Assembly: GCF_051401765.1 (NCBI RefSeq)
Contig: NW_027480468.1
Coordinates: 1,860,001 to 1,924,000 of the forward strand
Length of the DNA: 64,000 nucleotides
Reading direction: 5' to 3'
DNA from: Calliopsis andreniformis
Lineage: Eukaryota > Arthropoda > Insecta > Hymenoptera > Andrenidae
Positions 49,680 through 61,999 of the stretch are shown piece after piece. The position numbers and the translations under genes were made by a program. Positions within the stretch are counted from its first letter, which is position 1, and every line of letters begins with the position of its first letter. Under the pieces are notes generated by a model. The model saw nothing but the letters and a program-made list of their open reading frames with translations, was not told the origin of the DNA and searched no databases.

Positions 49680-50335
49680 CAAACCTCAAACCTCAAACCT
49701 CAGCCATCATCCTCAATCCTCAATCCTCAATCGTCAATCCTCAACCATCAATCCTCAACACTCAACCTTCAACCCTCAATCCTCAATCCTCAATCGTCAA
49801 TCCGCAATACTCAATCCTCAGTCATCAATCCTCAACTTTCAATACTCAATCCTCAATCCTCAATCCTCAATCCTCAATCCTCAATCCTCAATCCTCAATC
49901 TTCAATCATCAATACTTAATCTTCAATCCTCAATCCTCGTTCCTCAATCCTCAATCCTCAATCCTCAATCCTCAATCTTCAATCCTCAATACTCAATCTT
50001 CAATCCTCAATCCTCAATCCGCAATCCTCAATCCTCATTCTTCAATCCTCAACACCAAATCCTCAATCTTCAATCCTCAATCCTCAATCCTCTAATCTCA
50101 GTCCTCAATCCTCAATCCTCAGACCTCAAACATCAATACTCAACCCTCAGTCCTCGTCCTCAATCCACAACCCTCAATCCTCAATCCTCAATCCTCAATC
50201 TTCAATCATCAATATTCAATCTTCAATCCTCAATCCTCAATCCTCAGTCCTCAAACCTCAATTCTGAATCCTCAATCCTGAATCCTCAATCTTCAGCCCT
50301 CAGTCCTCAACAATCAGTTGTCAATCCTCAATCCT

Positions 50336-50440
50336 CAATGCTCAACCTTTAATCCTCAATCCTCAATCCTTAATCTTCAATCCTCAATCCTCAATCCTCA
50401 ATCCTCAATCCTCAATCCTCAATCCTCAATCCTCAATCCT
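50336..50440 (+). repeat. Marker M, copy 9
   Basis: 10,931 bp after copy 8. Nine units, followed within 60 bp by the 685-bp deletion junction. Confidence 0.88.
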
Positions 50441-50910
50441 CAATCATCAATCCTCAATACTCAATCTTCAATCCTCAATCCTCAATCCTCAATCCTCAAT
50501 CCTCAGTCCTCATTCTTCAATCCTCAATACCCAATCATCAATCTTCAATCCTCAATCCTCAATCCTCAATTCTCAATCCTCTATCCTCAATCCTCAGACC
50601 TCAAACATCAATACTCAACCCTCAGTCCTCGTCCTGAATCCACAACACTCAATCCTGTATCCTCAACCTTCAATCATCAATATTCAATCTTCAATCCTCA
50701 ATCCTCAATCCTCAATCCTCAATCCTCAATCCTCAATGTTCAATCCTCAATACCCAATCTTCAATCTTCAATCCTCGATCCTCAATCCTCAATCCCCAAT
50801 CCTCAATCCTCAATCCACAGTCCTCAAACCACAGTCCTGAATCCTCAATCCTGAATCCTCAATCTTCAGCCCTCAGTCCTCAACAATCAGTTGTCAATCC
50901 TCATTCCTCA

Positions 50911-51020
50911 CTAGAATATCCTCAGCTCAGAGTTTTCCGTACGCAATACTCAATCTGCAATCTTCATATCTCTATCCACAAACATCAATTCTCATCACTC
51001 AACCATCAACTCTCAGTCCC
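50911..51020 (+). repeat. Landmark A, copy 30
   Basis: CTCAGCTCAG and CCGTACGC subtype; the first A landmark after the 685-bp deletion. Confidence 0.92.
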
Positions 51021-51553
51021 CAATCCTCAATCTTCAATCGTCAATCCTCAATCCTCAAACCTCAATCCTCAATCCTCAATCTTCAATCCTCAATGTTCAA
51101 TCCTCAATACCCAATCTTCAATCCTCAATCCTCAATCCTCAATCCTCAGTCCTCATTCTTCAATCCTCAATACCCAATCATCAATCTTCAATCCTCAATC
51201 CTCAATCCTCAATTCTCAATCCTCTATCCTCAATCCTCAGACCTCAAACATCAATACTCAACCCTCAGTCCTCGTCCTGAATCCACAACACTCAATCCTG
51301 TATCCTCAACCTTCAATCATCAATATTCAATCTTCAATCCTCAATCCTCAATCCTCAATCCTCAACCCTCAATCCTCAATGTTCAATCCATAATACCCAA
51401 TCTTCAATCTTCTATCCTCGATCCTCAATCCTCAATCCCCAATCCTCAATCCTCAATCCACAGTCCTCAAACCACAGTCCTGAATCCTCAATCGTGAATC
51501 CCCAATCTTCAGCCCTCAGTCCTCAACAATCAGTTGTCAATCCTCAATCCTCA

Positions 51554-51663
51554 CTAGAATATCCTCAGTTCAGAGTTTTCCATACGCAATACTCAATCTG
51601 CAATCTTCATATCTCTATCCACAAACATCAATTCTCATCACTCAACCATCAACTCTCAGTCCC
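51554..51663 (+). repeat. Landmark A, copy 31
   Basis: Reference form, 643 bp after copy 30. Confidence 0.92.
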
Positions 51664-52263
51664 CAATACTCAATCTTCAATCGTCAATCCTCAATCCTCA
51701 ATCCTCAATCCTCAATCCTCAATCCTCAATCTTCAACACTCAATACTCAATCTTCAATCCTCAAACCTGAATCCTCAATCCTCAATCTTCAATCCTCAAT
51801 CCTCAAACCTGAATCCTCAATGCTCATTCTTCAATCCTCAATACCCAATCCTCAATCTTCAATCCTCAATCCTCAATCCTCAACTCCCAATCCTCAATCC
51901 TCAATCCTAAGTCCTCAAACCTCAATCCTCAACCCTCAGCCCTCATCTTCAATCCTCAATCCTCAACCCTCAATTCTCAATCTTCAATCCTCAATACTCA
52001 ATCTTCAATCCTCAATCCTCAATCCTCAATCCACAATCCTCAATCCTCAATCCTCAGTCATCAATACTCAATCTTCAGTACTCAATCCTCAATCCTCAAT
52101 CCTCAGTCCTCGATCCTCAACCCCCAATCCTCATTCCTCAATCCTCAACCCTCAGCCCTCAGTCCTCATCCTCAGTTCTCAATTCTCAATCCTCAGGCCT
52201 CAATCCTCAATCCTCAATCCTCAATCCTCAATTCTCAATCCTCAATCCTCACTCCTCAGACCT

Positions 52264-52311
52264 CAAACGTTAATATTCAACCCTCAGTCCTGGTCCCCAA
52301 TCCAGAACCCT
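52264..52311 (+). repeat. Marker Z, copy 19
   Basis: Standard; in 4,067-bp unit 1. Confidence 0.88.
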
Positions 52312-52752
52312 CAATCCTGAATCCTCAATCTTCAATCATCAATATTCAATCTTCAGTCCACAATCCTCAATACTCAATCCTCAATCCTCAATGTTCAATC
52401 CTCAATACCCAATCCTCAATCCTCAATCCTCAATCCTCAGACCTCAGACATCAATACTCAACCCTCAGTCCTCGTCCTCAATCCACAACTCTCAATCCTC
52501 AATCATCAATCTCAATCATCAATATTCAATCTTCAGTCCTCAATCCTCAATCCTCAATCCTCAATGGTGAATCCGCAATACCCAATCCTCAATCTTCAAT
52601 CCTCAATCCTCAATCCTCAATCCTCAATCCTCAATCCTCAATACTCTATCCTCAATCCTCAGTCCTCAAACCTCAATCCTGGATCCTCAATCCTGAATCC
52701 TCAATCTTCAGACCTCAGTCCTCAACAATCAGTTGTCAATTCTCAATTCTCA

Positions 52753-52862
52753 ATAGAATATCATCAATTCACAGTTTTCAATACTCAATACTCAATCTGC
52801 AATCTTTAAATCTCTATCCACAAACACCAATTCTCATCACTCAACCCTCAACACTCAGTCCC
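52753..52862 (+). repeat. Landmark B, copy 9
   Basis: Reference B, 350 bp before A at 53,103, as at 42,507. Confidence 0.9.
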
Positions 52863-53102
52863 CAGTCCTCAATCTTCAATCCTCAATCCTCAATGCTCAA
52901 TCCTCAATCATCAATCCTCAATCCTCAATGTTCAATCCTCAATACCCAATCTTCAATCTTCAATCCTCGATCCTCAATCCTCAATCCCCAATCCTCAATC
53001 CTCAATCCTCAGTCCTCAAACCACAGTCCTGAATCCTCAATCCTGAATCCTCAATCTTCAGCCCTCAGTCCTCAACAATCAGTTGTCAATCCTCATTCCT
53101 CA

Positions 53103-53212
53103 CTAGAATATCCTCAGTTCAGAGTTTTCCATACGCAATACTCAATCTGCAATCTTCATATCTCTATCCACAAACATCAATTCTCATCACTCAACCATCA
53201 ACTCTCAGTCTC
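53103..53212 (+). repeat. Landmark A, copy 32
   Basis: CAGTCTCC exit as at 42,857, but with the CpG intact (CCATACGC). Confidence 0.92.
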
Positions 53213-54977
53213 CAATCCTCAATCTTCAATCGTCAATCCTCAATCATCAATCCTCAATCCTCAATCCTCAATCTTCAATCCTCAATACTCAATCTTCAAT
53301 CCTCAAACCTCAATCCTCAATCCTCAATGTTCAATCCTCAATCCTCAATCCTCAATCCTCAATGCTCATTCTTCAATCCTCAATACCCAATCCTCAGTCT
53401 TCAATCCTCAATCCTCAATCCACAATTCTCAATCCTCTATCCTCAATCTTCAGACCTCAAACATCAATACTCAATCCTCAGTCCACGTCCTGAATCCACA
53501 ACCCTCAATCCTCAATCCTCAACCTTCAATCATCAATATTCAATCTTCAATCCTCAATCCTCAATCCTCATTCCTCAGACCTCAGACATCAATACTCAAC
53601 CCTCAGTCCTCGTCCTCAATCCACAACTCTCAATCCTCAATCATCAATCTTCAATCATCAATATTCAATCTTCAGTCCTCAATCCTCAATCCTCAATCCT
53701 CAATGTTCAATCCGCAATACCCAATCGTCAATCTTCAATCCTCAATCCTCAATCCTGAATCCCCAATCCTCAATCCTCAATCCTCAACCCTCAGACCTTA
53801 TCCTCAATTCTCAATTCTCAATCCTCAATCCTCAATCCTCAATCTTCAATCCTCAATAATCAGTATTCAATCCTAGATCCTCAGTCCCCAATCCTCAATC
53901 CTTAATCCTCAATCTTCAATCATCAATCCCCGGTCCTCAATCTTCAATCCTCAATGCTCCATCCTCAATCCTCTATCCTCAGTCGTCAGTCCTCAACCCT
54001 CAATCCTCAAACATCAATCCTCATCCGTCAGTCCTCGTCCTCAACCCTCAACACTCAATCCTCAATCCTCAATCTTCAATCATCAATACACAATCTTCAA
54101 TCCTCAATCCTCAGTCCTCAATACTCAGCCATCAATCCTTATTCCTCAGTCCTCAACCTTCAATCCTCAATACTCAATTTTCAATCCTCAATCCTCAATC
54201 CCCAATCCTCAATCCTCATCCTCAAGCCTCAGTCCTCAAACCTCAGTCCTCATCCTCAATTCTGAATCCTCAATCCTCAATCCTCAAGCCACAATCCTCA
54301 ACCGTCTGTCCTCGTCCTCAATCCTCAACCCTCAATCCTCAATCCTCAATCTTCAATCATCAATACTGAATCTTCAATCCTCAATCCTCAATCCTCAATC
54401 ATCATTCCTCAAACCTCAATCCTCAATCCTCAATCCTTAATCCTCAATCTTCAATCCTCAATCAACAGTCCTCAATCTTCAATCCTCAATGCTCAATCCT
54501 CAATCCTCAATCCTCAGTCCTCAATCTTCAATCCTCAATCCTCAATCCTCAATCCTCAATCCTCAATCCTCAGTCCTCATTCTTCAATCCTCAATACCCA
54601 ATCATCAATCTTCAATCCTCAATCCTCAATCCTCAATTCTCAATCCTCTATCCTCAATCCTCAGACCTCAAACATCAATACTCAACCCTCAGTCCTCGTC
54701 CTGAATCCACAACACTCAATCCTGTATCCTCAACCTTCAATCATCAATATTCAATCTTCAATCCTCAATCCTCAATCCTCAATCCTCAATCCTCAATCCT
54801 CAATGTTCAATCCTCAATACCCAATCTTCAATCTTCAATCCTCGATCCTCAATCCTCAATCCCCAATCCTCAATCCTCAATCCACAGTCCTCAAACCACA
54901 GTCCTGAATCCTCAATCCTGTATCCTCAATCTTCAGCCCTCAGTCCTCAACAATCAGTTGTCAATCCTCATTCCTCA

Positions 54978-55087
54978 CTAGAATATCCTCAGCTCAGAGT
55001 TTTCCGTACGCAATACTCAATCTGCAATCTTCATATCTCTATCCACAAACATCAATTCTCATCACTCAACCATCAACTCTCAGTCCC
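54978..55087 (+). repeat. Landmark A, copy 33
   Basis: CTCAGCTCAG and CCGTACGC subtype. Upstream CCTGTATCC near 54,918 is private to this copy of the tandem. Confidence 0.92.
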
Positions 55088-55620
55088 CAATCCTCAATCT
55101 TCAATCGTCAATCCTCAATCCTCAAACCTCAATCCTCAATCCTCAATCTTCAATCCTCAATGTTCAATCCTCAATACCCAATCTTCAATCCTCAATCCTC
55201 AATCCTCAATCCTCAGTCCTCATTCTTCAATCCTCAATACCCAATCATCAATCTTCAATCCTCAATCCTCAATCCTCAATTCTCAATCCTCTATCCTCAA
55301 TCCTCAGACCTCAAACATCAATACTCAACCCTCAGTCCTCGTCCTGAATCCACAACACTCAATCCTGTATCCTCAACCTTCAATCATCAATATTCAATCT
55401 TCAATCCTCAATCCTCAATCCTCAATCCTCAACCCTCAATCCTCAATGTTCAATCCATAATACCCAATCTTCAATCTTCTATCCTCGATCCTCAATCCTC
55501 AATCCCCAATCCTCAATCCTCAATCCACAGTCCTCAAACCACAGTCCTGAATCCTCAATCGTGAATCCCCAATCTTCAGCCCTCAGTCCTCAACAATCAG
55601 TTGTCAATCCTCAATCCTCA

Positions 55621-55730
55621 CTAGAATATCCTCAGTTCAGAGTTTTCCATACGCAATACTCAATCTGCAATCTTCATATCTCTATCCACAAACATCAATT
55701 CTCATCACTCAACCATCAACTCTCAGTCCC
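55621..55730 (+). repeat. Landmark A, copy 34
   Basis: Reference form, 4,067 bp after copy 31. Confidence 0.92.
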
Positions 55731-56330
55731 CAATACTCAATCTTCAATCGTCAATCCTCAATCCTCAATCCTCAATCCTCAATCCTCAATCCTCAATCTT
55801 CAACACTCAATACTCAATCTTCAATCCTCAAACCTGAATCCTCAATCCTCAATCTTCAATCCTCAATCCTCAAACCTGAATCCTCAATGCTCATTCTTCA
55901 ATCCTCAATACCCAATCCTCAATCTTCAATCCTCAATCCTCAATCCTCAACTCCCAATCCTCAATCCTCAATCCTAAGTCCTCAAACCTCAATCCTCAAC
56001 CCTCAGCCCTCATCTTCAATCCTCAATCCTCAACCCTCAATTCTCAATCTTCAATCCTCAATACTCAATCTTCAATCCTCAATCCTCAATCCTCAATCCA
56101 CAATCCTCAATCCTCAATCCTCAGTCATCAATACTCAATCTTCAGTACTCAATCCTCAATCCTCAATCCTCAGTCCTCGATCCTCAACCCCCAATCCTCA
56201 TTCCTCAATCCTCAACCCTCAGCCCTCAGTCCTCATCCTCAGTTCTCAATTCTCAATCCTCAGGCCTCAATCCTCAATCCTCAATCCTCAATCCTCAATT
56301 CTCAATCCTCAATCCTCACTCCTCAGACCT

Positions 56331-56378
56331 CAAACGTTAATATTCAACCCTCAGTCCTGGTCCCCAATCCAGAACCCT
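56331..56378 (+). repeat. Marker Z, copy 20
   Basis: Standard; in 4,067-bp unit 2, 4,067 bp after copy 19. Confidence 0.88.
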
Positions 56379-56805
56379 CAATCCTGAATCCTCAATCTTC
56401 AATCATCAATATTCAATCTTCAGTCCACAATCCTCAATACTCAATCCTCAATCCTCAATGTTCAATCCTCAATACCCAATCCTCAATCCTCAATCCTCAA
56501 TCCTCAGACCTCAGACATCAATACTCAACCCTCAGTCCTCGTCCTCAATCCACAACTCTCAATCCTCAATCATCAATCTCAATCATCAATATTCAATCTT
56601 CAGTCCTCAATCCTCAATCCTCAATCCTCAATGGTGAATCCGCAATACCCAATCCTCAATCTTCAATCCTCAATCCTCAATCCTCAATCCTCAATACTCT
56701 ATCCTCAATCCTCAGTCCTCAAACCTCAATCCTGGATCCTCAATCCTGAATCCTCAATCTTCAGACCTCAGTCCTCAACAATCAGTTGTCAATTCTCAAT
56801 TCTCA

Positions 56806-56915
56806 ATAGAATATCATCAATTCACAGTTTTCAATACTCAATACTCAATCTGCAATCTTTAAATCTCTATCCACAAACACCAATTCTCATCACTCAACCC
56901 TCAACACTCAGTCCC
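56806..56915 (+). repeat. Landmark B, copy 10
   Basis: Reference B, 350 bp before A at 57,156. Confidence 0.9.
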
Positions 56916-57155
56916 CAGTCCTCAATCTTCAATCCTCAATCCTCAATGCTCAATCCTCAATCATCAATCCTCAATCCTCAATGTTCAATCCTCAATACCC
57001 AATCTTCAATCTTCAATCCTCGATCCTCAATCCTCAATCCCCAATCCTCAATCCTCAATCCTCAGTCCTCAAACCACAGTCCTGAATCCTCAATCCTGAA
57101 TCCTCAATCTTCAGCCCTCAGTCCTCAACAATCAGTTGTCAATCCTCATTCCTCA

Positions 57156-57265
57156 CTAGAATATCCTCAGTTCAGAGTTTTCCATACGCAATACTCAATC
57201 TGCAATCTTCATATCTCTATCCACAAACATCAATTCTCATCACTCAACCATCAACTCTCAGTCTC
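57156..57265 (+). repeat. Landmark A, copy 35
   Basis: CAGTCTCC exit, 4,053 bp after copy 32. Confidence 0.92.
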
Positions 57266-59282
57266 CAATCCTCAATCTTCAATCGTCAATCCTCAATCAT
57301 CAATCCTCAATCCTCAATCCTCAATCTTCAATCCTCAATACTCAATCTTCAATCCTCAAACCTCAATCCTCAATCCTCAATGTTCAATCCTCAATCCTCA
57401 ATCCTCAATCCTCAATGCTCATTCTTCAATCCTCAATACCCAATCCTCAGTCTTCAATCCTCAATCCTCAATCCACAATTCTCAATCCTCTATCCTCAAT
57501 CTTCAGACCTCAAACATCAATACTCAATCCTCAGTCCACGTCCTGAATCCACAACCCTCAATCCTCAATCCTCAACCTTCAATCATCAATATTCAATCTT
57601 CAATCCTCAATCCTCAATCCTCATTCCTCAGACCTCAGACATCAATACTCAACCCTCAGTCCTCGTCCTCAATCCACAACTCTCAATCCTCAATCATCAA
57701 TCTTCAATCATCAATATTCAATCTTCAGTCCTCAATCCTCAATCCTCAATCCTCAATGTTCAATCCGCAATACCCAATCGTCAATCTTCAATCCTCAATC
57801 CTCAATCCTGAATCCCCAATCCTCAATCCTCAATCCTCAACCCTCAGACCTTATCCTCAATTCTCAATTCTCAATCCTCAATCCTCAATCCTCAATCTTC
57901 AATCCTCAATAATCAGTATTCAATCCTAGATCCTCAGTCCCCAATCCTCAATCCTTAATCCTCAATCTTCAATCATCAATCCCCGGTCCTCAATCTTCAA
58001 TCCTCAATGCTCCATCCTCAATCCTCTATCCTCAGTCGTCAGTCCTCAACCCTCAATCCTCAAACATCAATCCTCATCCGTCAGTCCTCGTCCTCAACCC
58101 TCAACACTCAATCCTCAATCCTCAATCTTCAATCATCAATACACAATCTTCAATCCTCAATCCTCAGTCCTCAATACTCAGCCATCAATCCTTATTCCTC
58201 AGTCCTCAACCTTCAATCCTCAATACTCAATTTTCAATCCTCAATCCTCAATCCCCAATCCTCAATCCTCATCCTCAAGCCTCAGTCCTCAAACCTCAGT
58301 CCTCATCCTCAATTCTGAATCCTCAATCCTCAATCCTCAAGCCACAATCCTCAACCGTCTGTCCTCGTCCTCAATCCTCAACCCTCAATCCTCAATCCTC
58401 AATCTTCAATCATCAATACTGAATCTTCAATCCTCAATCCTCAATCCTCAATCATCATTCCTCAAACCTCAATCCTCAATCCTCAATCCTTAATCCTCAA
58501 TCTTCAATCCTCAATCAACAGTCCTCAATCTTCAATCCTCAATGCTCAATCCTCAATCCTCAATCCTCAGTCCTCAATCTTCAATCCTCAATCCTCAATC
58601 CTGAATCCTCAATCTTCAATCCTCAATACTCAATCTTCAATCCTCAATCCTCAATCCTCAATCTACAATCCTCAATACTCAATCTTCAATCCTCAATCCT
58701 CAATCCTCAATCCTCAATCCTCAATCCTCAATCCTCAGTCCTCAAACCTCAATTCTGAATCCTCAATCCTCAATCTTCAATCCTCAATACTCAATCTTCA
58801 GTCCTCAATCCTCAATCCTCGATCCTCAATCCTCAATCTTCAATCGTCAATCTCCAATCCTGAATACTCAATCTTCAATCCTCAATCCTCAATCGCCCAT
58901 TCTCAATCCTCATTCTTCAATCCTCAATACTCAATCTTCAATCCTCAATCCTCAATCCTCAATCCTCAGTCCTCATTCTTCAATCCTCAATACCGAATCC
59001 TCAATCTTCAATCCTCCATCCTCAATCGTCAATTCTCAATCCTCTATCCTCAGTCCTCAGACCTCAAACATCAATACTCAACCCTCAGCCCTCGTCCTGA
59101 ATCCACAACACTCAATCCTCAATCCTCAACCTCCAATCATCAATATTCAATATTCAATCCTCAATCCCCAATCCTCAATCCTCAATCCACAGTCCTCAAA
59201 CCACAGTCCTGAATCCTCAATCCTGAATCCTCAATCTTCAGCCCTCAGTCCTCAACAATCAGTTGTCAATCCTCAATCCTCA

Positions 59283-59392
59283 CTAGAATATCCTCAGTTC
59301 AGAGTTCTCCATACGCAATACTCAATCTGCAATCTTCATATCTCTATCCACAAACATCAATTCCCATCACTCAACCATCAACTCTCAGTCCC
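59283..59392 (+). repeat. Landmark A, copy 36
   Basis: GAGTTCTCC and CAATTCCCATC subtype. Confidence 0.92.
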
Positions 59393-59765
59393 CAATACTC
59401 AATCTTCAATCGTCAATCCTCAATCCTCAATCCTCAATCCTCAATCCTCAATCCTCAATCTTCAACACTCAATACTCAATCTTCAATCCTCAAACCTGAA
59501 TCCTCAATCCTCAATTTTCAATCCCCAATCCTCAAACCTCAATCCTCAATGCTCATTCTTCAATCCTCAATACCCAATCCTCAATCTTCAGTCCTCAATC
59601 CTCAATCCTCAACTCTCAATCCTCAATCCTCAACTCTCAATCCTCAATCCTCAATCCTCAGTCCTCAATCCTCTGTCCTCAAACCACAATCCTGAATCCT
59701 CAATCCTGAGTCCTCAATCTTCAGCCCTCAGTCCTCAACAATCAGTTGTCAATCCTCAATCCTCA

Positions 59766-59875
59766 ATAGAATATCCTCAGTTCAGAGTTTTCCATACGCA
59801 ATACTCAATCTGCAATCTTCAAATCTCTATCCACAAACATCAATTCTCATCACTCAGCCCTCAGCACTCAGTCCC
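59766..59875 (+). repeat. Landmark A-like, copy 2
   Basis: Same mixed form as 46,396, 13,370 bp downstream. Confidence 0.88.
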
Positions 59876-60073
59876 CAATTCTCAATCTTCAATCCTCAAT
59901 CCTCAATCCTCAACACTCAATCCACAATCTTCAATCCTCAGTCCTCAATCCTCAATTCTCAATTCTCAATCCTGAATCCTCAGTCCTCAAACCTCAATTC
60001 TGAATCCTCAATCCTGAATCCACAATCTTCAGCCCTCAGTCCTCAACTATCAGTTGTCAATACTCAATCCTCA

Positions 60074-60183
60074 ATAGAATATCCTCAATTCACAGGTTTC
60101 AATACTCAATACTCAATCTGCAATCTTCAAATCTCTATCCACAAACATCAATCCTCACCACTCAACACTCAACACTCAGTTCC
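60074..60183 (+). repeat. Landmark B, copy 11 (diverged)
   Basis: Partner of 46,704, with an exit CAGTTCCC and CAACTATCAGTTGTC upstream. Confidence 0.85.
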
Positions 60184-61024
60184 CAATCCCCAATCTTCAA
60201 TTCTCAATCCTCAATCCTCAATCTTCAATCCTCAATCCCCAGTCCTCAATCTTCAATCCTCAATGCTCCATCCTCAATCCTCTATCCTCAGTCCTCAGTC
60301 CTCAACCCTCAATCCTCAAACCTCAATCCTCAACTGTCAGTCCTCGTCCTCAACCCTCAACCCTCAATACTCAATCCTCAATCTTCAATCATCAATACTC
60401 AATCTTCAATCCTCAATACTCAATCCTCAATCATCAGTCCTCAATCTTCAATACTCAATCCCCAATCCTCAATCTTCAATACTCAATCCTCAATCCTCAA
60501 TCCACAATCCTCAATCTTCAATCCTCAATACTCAACCTTCAACACTCAATCTTCAATCCTCAATCCTCAATCCTCAACACTCTATCTTCAATCCTAAATA
60601 ATCAATCTCCAATACCAGATCCTCAATCCCCAATGCTCAATCCTCAATACCCAATCCTCAATACCCAATCTTGAATCCTCAATCCTCAATTCTCAATCCT
60701 CAATCTTCAATCCTCAATCCCCAATCCTCAATCGTCAATCCTCATTCTTCAATCCTCAATACCCAAACCTCAATCTTCAATCCTCAATCCTCAATTCTCA
60801 ATCTTCGATCCTCAATACTGAATCTTCAATCCTCAATCCTCAATCCTCAATCCTCAATCCTCAATCCTCAATCCTGAATATTCAATCCTCAGTCCCCAAT
60901 CCTCAATCCTCAATCCTCTATCCTCAATCCTCAGTCCTCAAACCTCAATCCTGGATCCTCAATCCTGAATCCTCAATCTTCAGACCCCAGTCCTCAACAA
61001 TCAGTTGTCAATTCTCAATTCTCA

Positions 61025-61134
61025 AAAGAATATCTACAATTCACAGTTTTCAATACTCAATACTCAATCTGCAATCTTTAAATCTCTATCTACAAACACC
61101 AATTCTCATCACTCAACCCTCAACACTCAGTCCC
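61025..61134 (+). repeat. Landmark B, copy 12 (diverged)
   Basis: Partner of 47,536 (CAAAAGAATATCTAC). It has CATCACTC where the left copy has CATAACTC. Confidence 0.85.
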
Positions 61135-61339
61135 TAGTCCTCAATCTTCAATCCTCAATCCTCAATCCTCAATCCTCAACCTTCAATCCTCAATACTCAA
61201 TCTTCAATCCTCAATCCTCAATCCTCAATACTCAATCCTCAATCCTCAATCCTCAATCCTCAATTCTGAATTCTCAACCCCAAATCCTCAATCTTCAGTC
61301 CTCAGTCCTCAACAATCAGTTGTCCATTCTCAATCCTCA

Positions 61340-61449
61340 ATAGAATATCATCAATTCACAGTTTTCAATACTCAATGCTCAATCTGCAATCTTCAAATAT
61401 CTACCCACAAACATCAATTCTCATCACACAACCCTCAACACTCAGTCCC
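61340..61449 (+). repeat. Landmark B, copy 13 (diverged)
   Basis: Partner of 47,851; again 315 bp after the preceding copy. Upstream reads GTTGTCCATTC. Confidence 0.85.
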
Positions 61450-61999
61450 CAATCCTCAATCTTCAATCCTCAATCCTCAATCCTCAATCCTCAATCCTCA
61501 ATCTTCAATCATCAATACTCAATCATCAATCCTCAATTCTCAATCCTCAATCCTCAATCCTCAATACTCAATACTCAATACTCAATCTTCAATACCCAAT
61601 CATCAATCCTCAATCCTCAATCCTCATTCTTCAATCCTCAATTCCCAATCCTCAATCTTCAATACTCAATCCTTAATCGTCAATCCTCAATCCCCAATCC
61701 TCAATCTTCAATACTCAATCCTCAATCCTCAATCCTCAATCCTCATTCTTCAATCCTCAATACCCAATCCTCAATCTTCAATCCTCAATCCTCAATCCTC
61801 AATTCTCAATCCTCAATCCTCAATCCTCAGACCTCAGACATCAATACTCATCGCTCAGTCCTCGTCCTCAATCCACAACTCTCAATCCTCAATCATCAAT
61901 CTTCAATCATCAATATTCAATCTTCAGTCCTCAATCCTCAATCCTCATTCCTCAATGTTCAATCCGCAATACCCAATCCTCAATCTTCAATCCTCAATC

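Larger units (their letters stand above)
48590..54546 (+). repeat. Right copy of 37,660-44,300 with an internal deletion
   Basis: C at 49,305 and 49,647 and M at 50,336 pair with 38,374, 38,716 and 39,405. Directly after M, near 50,490, it jumps forward by 685 bp relative to the left copy and so skips one A landmark. Confidence 0.83.
50490..54556 (+). repeat. 4,067-bp tandem unit, copy 1
   Basis: A at 50,911, 51,554 and 53,103, Z at 52,264 and B at 52,753 recur 4,067 or 4,053 bp downstream. It shares the derived CTTCTATCCTCG (about 51,408) with copy 2, while 41,157 keeps CTTCAATCCTCG. The tandem therefore formed after this block split from the 37-44 kb block. Confidence 0.88.
54557..58600 (+). 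repeat. 4,067-bp tandem unit, copy 2 (14 bp shorter)
   Basis: A at 54,978, 55,621 and 57,156, Z at 56,331 and B at 56,806. Six CAATCCT units at about 52,603 are four here (about 56,670), which explains the drop in offset from 4,067 to 4,053 bp. Confidence 0.88.
58000..61950 (+). repeat. Right copy of the B-rich segment 43,700-48,600
   Basis: A at 59,283, A-like at 59,766 and B at 60,074, 61,025 and 61,340. The A and A-like landmarks are only 483 bp apart here, against 1,405 bp in the left copy, because of the 922-bp deletion. Confidence 0.8.
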
